Below, piece after piece: positions 1 to 12,069 of a stretch of 64,000 nucleotides of DNA (position 1 is its first letter; the number at the start of each line of letters is the position of its first letter). Below the pieces are notes generated by a model that saw only the letters and a program-made list of their open reading frames with translations, ran no database searches and had not been told where the DNA came from. Both the position numbers and the translations under genes were made by a program. Source of the DNA: Isoperla grammatica (lineage: Eukaryota > Arthropoda > Insecta > Plecoptera > Perlodidae); assembly GCA_945910005.1 (NCBI GenBank), contig OX246739.1, forward strand, positions 5,424,001 through 5,488,000. The letters are read 5' to 3'.

Positions 1-3000
1 CATCCATATGGTATCTGAAAAGCAGTTGGCATAATGACCACACACAAAAAGCAATGTTAACATCTAAACATCTAAACATCTAAACATTGAAATAAAATAA
101 TATAGCATTTCAATCACAATAAAAGCAGATTCAAATTTGGAAACAATCAAATCTCACACATTTTGATTATGTAACTTTAAATGTTTTAGTTAAACCCAAC
201 ATTTATAAAACTGTAGAAAAACATTTATAGATAATTAATGTTATCAACCAACATTTTAAATATGTAGTTGGATAATCCTATGAATATCACAAAGCCAAAG
301 CCAAAAAGCTATACACGGTTTTTCAAAAGTGTTGCAGTGTTTTTTTAAATCTAAAGTGATGCACAGAAACAGAGGCAACTTCAATGTGGAAAACGTCGGT
401 GCGTAAATATGGATCAGCTAGTTGAGCGTAACATGTACAGTACAGTAGGTTATCTGGAAAGAACAAGGAGGCCTCACGGAGACTGTAGGAAGACTACAAG
501 TGTCGGTGTCAGTAGGACACTAGACATCGAGTACAACGAAATTTGTGATTTTTAATCAAGTTGCCACAGTCCGTGTTTCTATGAGTCTTTCAAGTTTAAA
601 GAGATATCGACATGAGTCTGTCTAGCCCGCCGCACGTAACCGTGATTAATTATTATAATATTCAATACCTGTCCAATAGAACTTGTGCCTGTCTATAACT
701 ATTAGTGACGTGCAACAATATCAATTGACATAGGCCTATCAATATCATGATATTAAACAAAAATCAAAAATCATTTTGTATTGTTGCGAGAAGTGATGCT
801 GGAATAAGGAGATGGCATTTTAGATGTCAAGCATTGACATTCTACATAGTTGCTTGTCTACGATCGGCTATTTTTTTTTTTAAATGGGTGTCGATCATGG
901 TTAACTTAAAATGCTTCCGTCAGGTGCAGAATCCCGTGCTGCTACCAACCAGACACTTCATTTTTGTAGCCTGAGAATAAATAATTACCGGTTAGGTACT
1001 AAGTGACCAACCAGTTTCCTCCCAACATCACAAATTGATAGGTCTTGCATTGCAACTTGTAAACTTAATTTGTGTTGATTTGTTTTACTGTTTTCACTTT
1101 TATCCCACAAAAAATTCAACAACGCGATATGATGGCAAATAGTGCTGATTTCGATATTGAAGAAAAATACCATTGCATGTCACTACTGTCTATAAATACA
1201 TACAATACATATGTGGATCAATAAGCTCAATGTATGGATGAGTGCAGTAGCTTGCTATATTTAATACCCATTATTACTGTTGGTAGCTCAGCACTAACCA
1301 TGTCTCAGAGTTACACAGTGAATAACATATTACACACACAGTTCACTACTGACATTACAAGGTCTTGGGTACGACCACACAAATACTGGAGCCCCTGATT
1401 GTTCCTTGTTATGTGTTACTTATACTGTATACCCAAAATCTTAAAATATCATTACACGGATGAAAAACCTAATAACTAATTGAATAGGCCAATCTTCACG
1501 AAAAAAACAAAAATGAATAAATAAGTAATATTAATCCAATATTATACTTCTCACAAGCTAGAGCTGCTAAGTTTCTAAAATCTTGTCATATTACATGGTG
1601 TGCATCCTAAGAAAGAGTTTCCAAGGGTTGATAAATGATAATACAGTCAATAAATACGTAGAGGGTCCAATGAAAATTATTGATATTACGATATAGTTTT
1701 TGGTAGCATTTAGATGCTAATGCACGTTTGTTGCAACGAAGGACTTGTCACTGTCTTTCCTGCAACTCACAATTAGATTTTTGTGAATCTACTTTTGATA
1801 TACGGTATGGCCGAGTAGACCGGTAGAAACTCTTATGCATTATATGTACTGACTTTGTAACAAACATCATATTGGCAAACTTTATTCAAAATTTTCATTT
1901 GGTATCGGTCGGTCAAGATTACGTAAATAATCGACAAATCTGTTTACACATAGACAATTGGAAAATTGGCCATCTCTGAACAGAACAACTACTTGGTTGG
2001 TACCAAAATGAAAATGAGTTTTTACTGGTATTTATTTAGTAAACTGCTTTGATGGGCATGGGCTTACTAGAAAACCCTGAGTGAAAGTGCATAGTCATTG
2101 CACTAAAAAGTGTAATTTAGTTGACTGCTTTCCAACAAAAATCAGATAATGGCTTGTTTAGAATTATGGATTGTCTTGCTGGAGGGAAAGGTAGAATTGA
2201 GACATGAATGCCAAATGCCAATGTTAAAGGCGGGATCTAACACGGAACCGAGTGATCTTAATCAAGTAAATATATTCAAGACAATAAAAATAACTATGTA
2301 CAATAGAAGCTTACGATAGTGAAAAGAGATGAAAGCCAAAGGTCGACAATAAGTAGTAATAAGTAAAAGTACCTAGATATGTAATTTTAGTGTTTTTGAG
2401 AAAAAGAAAAATAGATGCTAGATGATATAAAAACTTTGATCCATATCACAGTCATCTAGGGAATGGTTGAGGGGGCTGGGGGGGGGGGGGAACTAGGAAA
2501 AGGATGCAACACCCTCATTTTGGATGCTTTTGACAAATGAAGAAGAAACTGAACTAGAATAGAGGATGTACAAAATTATTATACAGTTCAGTATTGCAAA
2601 GAAGCCTTCTCTAATCAGTATGGTTTCATGCGAGTGAACATAAAACTCGACCGTAAATTGGAGAACGAGTCTTCACTTTGCGAGCAACACCAAACTGTGA
2701 ATAAAATACAGTATTAAGAGTTCAAGGTAAAAGGTGTAGAATGATGTCAAGAGAGACGTTTCAGAAGGTAATGGGCAGTAAAAAGTGGAGGATTATGTTT
2801 GCAAGGTCGTGATATTGAATGAAGTGAGTTTATTACTCTATCACAAATGTTTGTGATTTATAAAGGTAGATAACAGAAAAGTGCTAATTCAATTAGCATG
2901 AAAAAGATACACTTAATAACGGCATGCCTTATGTACATATATAATTTGTAGGCCAATGATTTACTTGTAAAAACACAACATACAGTATTAATTAGACTAA

Positions 3001-4022
3001 TTTGAATCATTAAAATTTATAGCCCTTTTATTTCTGTCAACATTCATAAAGTTAAATTATGTAATACATAGTTGAATTGTTCTCATACTTTCCAATTACA
3101 TACCTACATTTATTCCAATATAGAGAGTAGAGACTAGAATAGAGCATATGTATTAAGAAGTTACAACAATTACTAATTAGACAATCCTGAATAGAATTAT
3201 TTAACTGAAGGTGGTATTGACTAGACAATATTGAGACAAACCTTCGTAGAACCCATTACTGTATGTTAAATTGTAATGATGAATGATATTGGGCTTTTAA
3301 AAACATCTTACAAAAACTACTAATACTGTACTATGTAGGTCTACTTAACAAGTATTATCACATAAAGCGGACAGCTATGCTTACAGTACTGTAGGCCTGC
3401 CATGTCATATATTTTATTTGTACAAGTTTGAGAATTTATTTCTACTTCCAATCCTGGACATTAGAGATGCTTCATGTTCATTGTGGGCAGTTAAACTTTT
3501 TATAGTCAGTTATATATCCGACAGAGATTCGTTTAGATGTAAGCATAGCTCTCTTTACAGTACTGTGAAAACACTTGCTGTAGCGGCACAGTGAACCTTG
3601 ATTGTAGTGGGTACTTTTTGTTTCAAGTGCACTTCATGCTGATATTTATGTACATCACAATGTGTGGGAAGCACTCTGGAGTGAGTAACTAGTAAGTTAT
3701 TTGGTTGGCAGTACTTGGGGTCTGGAGCAAAGCCCCTGTCTCAAGAGTGGAATTTTTTTATGAACTGTGCAGTGTACACTTACTTAGGGACATGACTAAA
3801 ATGTGTTCCAAAGTAATTAGGGCCCCCAAAATAAATGGGACATGGATAAAAATTGTATGTAACAATTTTGTACCCACACACAATCAAGGTTTGTCATGAG
3901 AAGGGAGGAGGGGAAATAGGCCCCTCACAATGATCTACCAGCCCATTTGTCCCTACTTTCATCAACCCACAATCAAGGTTTTATTTGTTGTATGTACGTA
4001 TTATGTATCAAGTAGTAGGTAT
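1..4022. other. AT-rich non-coding DNA, no gene recognised
   Basis: No reading frame here resembles a protein family; the longest are under 80 codons and low in complexity. The stretch holds a G homopolymer near 2478 and scattered AGGCCTA-type octamers. The hexamer TTTATT at 3980-3985, read on the minus strand as AATAAA, lies about 40 bases past the stop codon of the GARRE1-like gene and is a plausible polyadenylation signal for it. Confidence 0.6.
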
Positions 4023-7000
4023 TTACTTCGAGTTACTGTAGAAGGTTTGGCTGGAGTCCGCCTGCGGACCCCGTTGTTGGGAGCTGCTCGGGGAAGGGGG
4101 CTCTGGGGGTTCACTGGACTCGGGGACTTTGATAAATGCCAGGTCGCTGCCACTCCACATCGAGTATAGATGGGCTCTCACCTCCTGGAAGAATGCTTCA
4201 ATGTTAGCGCTCACTCTGTAGGTTTCTGGCTCTAGTACAATTTATGTGTCTCTTAATGCAATTTTCCCAAACACATCTTGTATTGTATCATCTCCACATC
4301 TAGTTTAAATGCTTTGCCGTGATCTATGAGTTATAGTTAATTCCCTACCTACCATATCAGTGCTCATTTCTATTTGTTAGATTTTATTTACATAAGTTCA
4401 AACTAATTGTAAGAGGAGGCTTAATTTTGCCTTTTCCACGAACAGAGAATAAAAAAAGACAATAAAAATAATAATGATAATTATTATAAAGTACAAGAAG
4501 TGATGTACTCACGGCGCTGCCCTCTGAGCCAGTTGACGACCTCGTGTGGAGGGAGTAACTGGAGGACGAGTCTGTGGACGAGCTGCTCTTCCGTGAGGCC
4601 AACACGTCGGGGTCGAGCATGTGCGAGTCGTGTTCGCCCCACCTGCGACAAACAGCCAGCTTACCTCAAACTCACTCGCTCGGGTAGCTATTACAATTTC
4701 TGTCCTACCTGTTAAACTTTTTGATTTTTATAGGATGTTTTGTACGTACATCGTAGCCCACAGAGGTCTAGTACTTACGTATCCGGTGATTGCCAACTGG
4801 TTCGGTGCACCGACACCGAGGGTGAATTGCTCCCTCTCCGCGACGGTCCCCCACTCTCCCCTCCACTGTCACCCCAAGCCCCGCAGTCCACTGGAGGCCC
4901 GTCGTAAGGGCACGTTGTCAGAGTTACACCTACACATAAAAACATGGCAACATACACACTAGTACGGTATTGAAGACAACAAGTAAATGAAGGGGGGTTT
5001 GTGAATAATAATGATGAGGAAGGATTGAGGACAAGGTAGGGGTAGAAACATAAGACACTAGCAGAGAACATTTGTGTCCTACCAAGATGTCTTTGGCTCT
5101 TTGCAAATCACAAATATAGGGAAACAACAAGCAACCGCTTGTTTCATGATACGGACATTATAAATTACAATATGTACCTCAAAACTCTAAAGTTGTGTGT
5201 GCAAGACAGTGAGGTTAGCAGCGTGGTACTGTACCTGGTATTTGTTGATTGGGATGGTACAGCTGAGTCGACTGACCAAAGCCAGGGCGACACGACAACA
5301 GTTGGATTACGTCTTGAAGCTCGTCCTGACTGGCCAGAGAAGAGTGCCACACTGATTCTAAACAAAACAAGCACGATAAGAACAAAGATCTAGGCTAGTT
5401 TAGTACATAGTAACGCAGTTACGTTATCAAGACCACGAGCATACCGGGCGTGGTGGAGCGGCTCTTGTCCTGTGCGGAGGGCGAAGGAACCCCCAGCTTG
5501 GTCGACGAGTTTACCCTGTTGCCGTGCTCCATCTGTCGGCAGCTGTCCCAGGGCATCGACCACCTTCTCGCGGTCGCGTCGGCAGACTCCCCCCCCAGCT
5601 CCCCCGCCGCTGCCTCCGACCACCGCCGCTGGGTGCCTTGCAGCGAGCACAGCGTCAGGTGGCAGAGGTTGCGGGCGGGGCGCACAGGTGGCGCCACTGT
5701 GGACAAACATTCGTAAATACTCCCAGTCTCGACCAAACAAACTACAAAACTCTTGTCTTACAGTGCAACAAAATCACATCTCAAATCAGCCCACAACAAT
5801 GAAAGAAATATGGTAGGTAGGTAGGAGGTAGGTAGGAGGAGTCAAAGGATAAAGGCTGGGAAGCTTATGGTACTGTACCAAGAAAAGCAAGCATGAAGCC
5901 ATAGGCAACTCCTATCTTGTTCCCCATTCCCACATAATTTACAGTCTTAAACCCCTATTTGGTGGAGATGCTTCCCTAGAACAGACAATCGTGTTGTGTT
6001 TTCAGCCTGAACTGTATCGTTTCATTTGCTGTGGAAGGTTGTTGGTGGGTCCTTAATTTTTTTAATTGTAGGGTAAGAAAGAGCACTAAATTCTCCCACT
6101 TACCTTGAACAGACGGGCTGTAGAGTCTGCTGAAACATTGTTGCAGCTTTCCAACGCTACAGTCTGCGTTGTGTCTCTGACCAGAAGCCTCCCCCACGAC
6201 GCAGCAATTCGTGGGCATCGTGCCAAGGTATTCGCAGCATGCCGCACAAAACTGGTAGTGTAGGTTAATGAATGTCATCAGGCTTCCGCACAAAACTTGC
6301 TACAAGATCGTAAAACAAAACAGTACAAACTGAATGAATAAATTGATTGCATTGCAATTGCACACATAGTAGGCCTATGCACTAATAAAACAAAATATAC
6401 TTGGGATTTATGAACAAGAACCCACTCATCTGAACTGAGAATTAAAATTACCTTCACACATTAATGTTATTTTTCAAAAATCGTTTTGGTTAAGATCATA
6501 ATAAGCCTATGTGATTTCAGAAAGTTTTGAATGCAGGATTACGTTTTCTCAAATTTTATCTCTGCAGATATTAATGTGAAAAACGGAGCTGGCATTATTT
6601 TCGATTTGACACTAGGATAACTGGAGTTTTACTGTACCCTAACTCTTTTCAATATATATCTAGTAATATGAACTTTTTTAGGAAATGTTCAGATAGGATA
6701 CAAACATTTAACAATGGATATGGAGGGCCTACTGATCCAATATGTAAGCAACAAAAAAAGAAAGACTTTGAGCACAAGTTGAGAGTATCGAGTCCAGTAG
6801 TGCGTAGGCTACCTGGTTGTTTTCGTGCAGCCTCATCTGTGTTTCAAAGTCTCCGTCGCCGGACGTGTTGATCTCTTGCAGGGCCGCCAACACTTGGCTC
6901 TTGACGGCCGAGCTGGCGACCGTGGTGGCCTTGACGAGCTCCTCCCAGACTGTCTGACATTGGGCGGCGAGGACGTGACACGGCGATGACGGGTCCTGGG

Positions 7001-9428
7001 CCAGCGCGCCAATCGAGTGCGAGAGTCGCGATCCGGCTCCGCATAACCCGTTCAGCATCTACGCACAACGATAATACCTCTCATTACTGCGACGAAACAT
7101 GTTGCTGATTTTAGAAAATTAGTTACAAATTTACATTCCTAGTTTTGAAACAAAGCTTTTAAACTGACCTGTAAGTATGAAAGCCAACCGCTCAGACATT
7201 CAGAAACCTCTTTTGGTGAAGCAGCCATTGGTCCGAAGTTAGGAAAGCTCCTTTCTCCAGATGACCCAGCAGTCAAGCCAACATTTCCACTGCCATCATT
7301 AGATACCTTGTGACTAGAAACATAAAATCGGAATAGAAAATAGAAATCAGTCAGATATTACCACTCGTACATAGCACATTATTTTATGGAGCCTACATAC
7401 TTATCTAAGGAGGGGGTACATTTAAGGTAGGCCTAGACTACCCATGAAGCAACCTTACCAATGCTTTTGACATAAACGCAGGGGCGGACTGGCATAAAAA
7501 GGCCCGGGATGCTGGGTTCTGGGGGGGCCGGCCCAAGGTGGCGTGTCACAGCTGGGGTCTGGGGCAAGGCCCCAGCCGCCGGAGGCCAATACACCGAAGG
7601 CGGCAAATTTTTTTTGGGGTTGCATTGAATTTGATGGCCTAAACTACGATTTTAAGGTGCGATTAACAGAGGCCACCCTACCAGTAGCAAAATAATTTCC
7701 ATTATATTCAATTAATTACATTGAATAAACAAAATATATTACAACAAATTCAATTATAATTTCAAAATAATACTTATACAGTGGGGTTAAGATTTTTTTA
7801 GCAATATACAGAGAAGTATACATCATATGAACTTTCTGGTAGCAGCCAGGGGCCCCGGATTGCCAAAGGGCCCGGGATGCGATTGCATTCTGGCATCCCT
7901 AGCCAGTCCGCGCCTGCCTACGATGAATGGTTTAGCTGTAAAATGCAATTATAAATTGATCCCAAGGCAGCCACTTGTGTTGTATGGGAGTCTAGTGAGG
8001 GTGCCTGTGTGATGCCAGAACAAGCTCCGTTTCACTCTACGGTGCACGGTTTAGCTGTAAAATGCAATTAAAAATGGATCCCAAGGCAGCCACTAGTGTT
8101 GTATGGGAGTCTAGTGAGAGTGCCTGTGTGATGCCAGAATAAGCCCTGTTTTCCTCTACGATGCACGGTTTAGCTGTAAAATGCAATTAAAAATGGATCC
8201 CAATGAAGCTAAGTTAGTGTTGTATGGGAGTCTAGTGAGGGTGTCTGTGTGATGCCAGAATAAGCCCCGTTTCCCTCTACGATGCACGGTTAAGCTGTAA
8301 AATGCAGTTAAAGATTGATACCAAGGCAACTACTAGTGTTGAATGGTAGTCTAGTAAGGGTGTAAGTGTGATGCCAGAATAAACCCCGTTTCCCTCTACG
8401 ATGCACGGTTTAGCTGTAAAATGCAATTAAAAATGGATCCCAAGGCAGCTACTAGTGCTGTATGAGAGTCTAGGGAGGGTGCCTGTGTGATGCCAGAATA
8501 AGCTCCGTTTCACTCTACGATGCAGGGTTTAGCTGTAAAATGCAATTAAAAATGGATCCCAAGGCAGCCACTAGTGTTGTATGGGAGTCTAGTGAGAGTG
8601 CCTGTGTGATGCCAGAATAAGCCCTGTTTCCCTCTACGATGCACGGTTTAGCTGTAAAATGCAATTAAAAATGGATCCCAAGGAAGCTACTAGTGTTGTA
8701 TGGGAGTCTAGTGAGGGTGTCTCTGTGATGCCAGAATAAGCCCCGTTTCACTCTACGATGCACGGTTTAGCTGTAAAATGCAATTAAAAATGGATCTCAA
8801 GGCAGCCACTAGTGTTGTATTGTATGGGAGTCTAGTGAGGGTGCCGGTGTGATGACAGAACAAGCCCCGTTTCTCTTTACAATGCACGGTTTAGCTGTAA
8901 AATGCAATTGAAAATGGATCCCAAGGCAGCTAGTAGTGTTGTATGGGAGTCTAGTGAGGGTGTCTATGTGATGCCAGAATACGCCCCATTTCCCTCTACG
9001 ATGCACGGTCAAGTTGCGGCTGTAAATTATCTGTAGGATGGTCTATGGTTAAAATTGAACACGTAATCTTTCTGTTCTATAGTTAAATAGCCACAGCTTT
9101 GATTAAATGCATCAGTAGCTTATGACGCTAGCATCGGTAAGGTGGCTGTGGCGCCACGTTAAATTGCACACCCTGCAACAAGGGGTTCGCATGAAAGTTA
9201 TTATTTAGACTAGGTCTAAGCCTACTCTAGAACATGGTCTAGCTAGGCCTGGGTCTAAAGTCTACGGTTTTCTCGAGCCTACCTGTCTTGAGTCTGCAAT
9301 GCTGTTGTAGCCATTGGCTGGTTTTCAACGTTGTGTTGTCTGGATCTGCTCGGAACGAAACATGAACTACGAGCGGGTGGGGGCTTACTACTACGATTGC
9401 ATGATGGGTTTTGTTTCATACTATCCAT
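4023..9428 (-). CDS. GARRE1/KIAA0355-like protein, 500 aa, nine exons
   Basis: Minus-strand exons, each with GT-AG ends and compatible phases: 9428-9283, 7313-7169, 7058-6813, 6251-6104, 5696-5445, 5357-5235, 4929-4779, 4642-4513, 4184-4023; total 1503 bp. The first ATG (9428) follows an in-frame TGA. Residues about 75-180 form a helical region (ECLSGWLSYLQMLNGLC, then VWEELVKATTVASSAVKSQV). The rest is Ser/Pro-rich with short conserved-looking islands: RRWSMPWD, SQDELQDVIQLLS, a serine run, and AHLYSMWSGSDLAFIKV near the C-terminus. The order of helical region, LQ-VI-LLS and L-SM-SG-DL islands resembles vertebrate GARRE1 (KIAA0355, DUF4745), a Rac/RhoG-linked protein of RNA granules, but this protein is about half as long. 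The family call is inference from motif order; the exon chain itself is well supported except the last acceptor, chosen at 4185 because an upstream candidate would create a stop. Confidence 0.6.
7479..7916. mobile_element. Degenerate terminal-inverted-repeat element
   Basis: The ends are imperfect inverted repeats: CAGGGGCGGACTGGC on the left and GCCAGTCCGCGCCTG on the right, with further internal symmetry around GGCCCGGGATG. The termini resemble hAT-type ends. No clean target duplication is visible; the right end abuts the 120-bp tandem array, which may have removed it. It lies in intron 1 of the GARRE1-like gene and has no coding capacity. Confidence 0.55.
7917..9008. repeat. Tandem array of about nine 120-bp units
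   Basis: The phrase TTTAGCTGTAAAATGCA (with small changes) recurs at about 7931, 8050, 8169, 8290, 8409, 8529, 8648, 8768 and 8890, a spacing of 119-122 bp. Each unit also carries GGATCCCAAGGCAGC, GGGAGTCTAGTGAGGGTG and GATGCCAGAA. Units differ by a few substitutions and small indels, and the final unit breaks down after 9008. It is a minisatellite within intron 1 of the GARRE1-like gene. Confidence 0.95.
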
Positions 9429-9809
9429 TTCTCAAACACCAACAAATGCAACTAGGCCTACCGTATACAGATGGCATTTTTATCATCTAAAAGAAAACAT
9501 AACCTAACTTAGAAGTCAGCACTTCCATGGACCTACGGACTTCAGGCAATCACTTCGAAAATGCGACAACCTCTCATTGGTTTTAAGCACCTTTAGAAAA
9601 CACTACATAATCAACTAATAAACGAAATACGGATTTTTTAACGCTGAACTAAGAAACTAGGGCATTCCGCTTCTTCACACCCAAATATTGTCACAAACAA
9701 AACAACAAAGTTGCTGTTGCACCAGCGGACAGCCACTTGACAAGACGGCAACATTGATTTCCTAAATTGCAAGAAGCCCATTGGTCAGAAAAAAGTTGGC
9801 AACCATTAT

Positions 9810-10631
9810 CAGTGTTGCCAATTTAGCGGTTTTGCCGCTAGATCTAGCGTTTTCAAAAGTCGAAAAGCGGCGAAAATATGAAATTGAGACTAGCGGTGAC
9901 ACTTAGCGGTATTTGAATCTCAAAACAGCGGTGAAATAAAAATTTAGTGGTGTACGAAAAAAAGATAAACTTACCAAAAACAAGTAGGCCCTTACGTGTA
10001 AATCTTGAGACATGGAAATTATTTATTTTTTTACTTAATTTTAGTATGTATTGGTAGGCCCATTTAAACACCAACACCCGTGTGTAAGTCACTGAACCAG
10101 TTCAAATTCCGCGCAATGTTTACTATCGAGCGTCGAGACATAAACTTCGATTGTTCGAATCTGTAACCTAACCTGCCCGAACCTGCTTCAGTTCCTGTGT
10201 TGTTTTGTGAACAGACAAGTCAGTGACAGCTAGTTTGACATTCGAACTTTCAACGTGTTGTTTATAACTCGTAACGCTTGTGCATAGCTTATCTACTTTA
10301 TATAATGGGTCGCCCTCAGTACGTCCAAAAATATAGGAAAGAGTGGGAGTCAGACAAGGTCTTAAAAAAGTGGATACGTTAAGTGCCCGGCGAGGACAGC
10401 AAAGCCTACTGTAAGTACTGTCGCTTGGAATTACTTGCCAAAAAAGTGATTTGATTAAACACAACTTATTTTCTTTATTTGTTTGCCTTTTATTCCTAGT
10501 ATTTTGCAATATATTTTGTATTCTGCAATTTCTTTACACTAGTTTCATAAAGCTAGCGGTACAGTCTTTGAATCTGGCGGTATTTTATGGTGCTACTAGC
10601 GGCCGTGGGGCTGGGAGTATTGGCAACACTG
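9810..10631. mobile_element. hAT-type element with perfect 8-bp target duplication
   Basis: The element begins CAGTGTTGCCAATTTAGCGG and ends with TATTGGCAACACTG, and is flanked on both sides by the 8-mer ACCATTAT (9802-9809 and 10632-10639). Subterminal DNA is rich in GCGG/CCGC motifs. It contains a broken BED-type zinc-finger start (see 10305). An 8-bp duplication and a BED finger fit the hAT superfamily. A second copy with the same ends lies at 22400-23085. Confidence 0.9.
10305..10452 (+). pseudogene. hAT transposase N-terminal fragment (BED finger), broken
   Basis: Translation from the ATG reads MGRPQYVQKYRKEWESDK and on to KKWIR, then an in-frame TAA at 10380-10382, and continues in the same frame with VPGEDSKAYCKYCRLELLAK. 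The W-x-V-x-G-x-x-KAYC-x-x-C pattern is the usual start of BED zinc fingers in hAT transposases. The paired histidines and the whole catalytic region are missing, so this is a relic inside the 9810-10631 element. Confidence 0.75.
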
Positions 10632-10712
10632 ACCATTATTGTCACGAGTGTCAGCAACAGCGTTTTCCCGCCATAAATTCCTTTCTCTTGCAAGTGCGAT
10701 TACAAGTACAAA

Positions 10713-12069
10713 ATGCCAAGAAATATTGAAATTAAAGCTAGGGTTCATGATCCCGAGAAAATAATTTCTAAAGCTAAACTTTTAAGCAAATCTGAATGTG
10801 AAGTGATCAAGCAAGAAGATATTTTCTTTCCAGTTTCTCATGGTAGATTGAAATTGCGAAACTTTGAGGTTAGATATTTCAATTTGCTACTTGTTGAGCT
10901 TTGGTCCTAGGCCCTAGTTGCACTGCAATAGTGAAAATTTAATGTTTAGCTTTAGACCTAGGCCCCTAGCTAGCTCAGGAACGATAAGTACGTAGGGCAT
11001 AGGCCTTTTACTATTATAAGTCCATGCTCCAATAACAACACAACCAAGGCCTAGGCCTAGCAGATAGAAGCTGGGCATGTGACAGCTCTGGAACCCTTAA
11101 TTCATTTTTATCATCCCAAGCCTCTTGAAAAGGTAATATTGTTTCAGTATACACATCCATAACTTCAACCCACTGACTGACTGAGGTTGATTAGACATTG
11201 ACGTGTTAAAACATGTTCCAAGTTCGAGTTGTGCGTTGAGCCGTTGCATTTTTTCATCTTAACATGTTCACCCTCTCAACGTCAAATGATTAGCACCGTT
11301 GGCATTAGAAAAAAAAAAATATCATTGTCATCCTCTCTAACACAATCATTTTCTTACAGGATGGTGCAGCTGAGTTGATATTTTATGATCGACCTGATGG
11401 TGATGGACCAAAACTAAGCGAGTTTGAAAAGTGTGAACTGCCCAATGGAACCAACTTAGCCAGCGTTTTGCAGAAAGCTTTGGGAAGAAAAGGCACAGTC
11501 AAAAAGACACGGAAGCTATTCCTTGTTGGTCAGACCAGAATACACATTGATCATGTTGATAACTTGGGCGACTTCATGGAGCTAGAAGTACGATAATGTT
11601 TATTACTTCCGCTGATCCATATACTTAATGGAAATTGTGGTGTACGGGTGGACTCGCCCTGCAAGTGGGAGTCCTGGGTTCGATTCCCAGCAGGGTGTTT
11701 ATACATTCTGCTGTCATGTATATTTAAACGTTTAAACGTGTAGGCCTATATGTATTTTTTGGATGACAGTTTGGGCAAACTTTTATTACAATTGCTATCG
11801 CTTCATGTGTGAAATATGGCTTTTGGTTCTCATCTTTTTTTCCTATTTGTGTATATCCGTAGTACATGTATTGTATTTAAATTCTTTTGTGAATATGATG
11901 ATTTACTGTACATAACTCATAATGTTGTTGTTTGTAGGTTGTGTTAGCAGACGACCAGTCTCTTGAAGAAGGCCAACAGATAGCTGAGAAACTAATGGAA
12001 GATCTAGGTGTTTGTAAAGAAGACCTGATTGCAGGAGCTTATATGGATTTACTTCTAGAAAAAGTTTAA
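10713..12069 (+). CDS. CYTH-domain protein (CyaB / thiamine-triphosphatase superfamily), 171 aa
   Basis: Three phase-0 exons: 10713-10868, 11360-11587 and 11938-12069, ending in TAA. The protein starts MPRNIEIKARVHD, the beta-strand signature of CYTH domains, which hydrolyse or cyclise phosphorylated substrates in a tunnel lined by charged residues. The middle exon carries KCELPNGTNLASVLQKALG and QTRIHIDHVDNLGDFMELE, a pattern typical of the second half of the fold (R-x-H-x-D-x-V-x-x-LG-x-F-x-E-x-E). Exon 3 supplies the C-terminal helix. The canonical ExExK motif appears here as N-x-E-x-K, as I recall for animal members of this group. Length fits a single compact domain. The substrate in animals is not established, so no symbol is given. 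AATAAA at 12445-12450 is a possible polyadenylation signal. Confidence 0.9.
11645..11697 (+). repeat. tRNA-like B-box fragment in CYTH intron 2
   Basis: The sequence contains a perfect five-base T-stem (CTGGG/CCCAG, 11674-11678 and 11686-11690) around loop TTCGATT, and thus a consensus RNA polymerase III B box. No matching acceptor stem can be drawn on the 5' side. It is best read as the remains of a tRNA-derived SINE rather than a working tRNA gene. Confidence 0.5.

Larger units (their letters stand above)
9429..10712. promoter_or_regulatory. Divergent promoter interval, GARRE1-like / CYTH gene
   Basis: The start codons of two oppositely transcribed genes lie 1.28 kb apart, so both promoters should fall here. 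An 822-bp hAT-type element (9810-10631) occupies most of the interval, leaving about 380 bp on the minus-gene side and only 81 bp before the CYTH start codon. Transcription starts cannot be seen directly. Confidence 0.5.

Noticed and set aside
5390..5816. Several overlapping frames of 88-116 codons on both strands
   Set aside because: All are shadows of the GARRE1-like exon 5696-5445, which is supported by splice sites and phase.
7917..9008. Possible CRISPR-like array
   Set aside because: The whole 120-bp unit repeats with no unique spacers, and the DNA is from an animal nuclear genome; it is a minisatellite.
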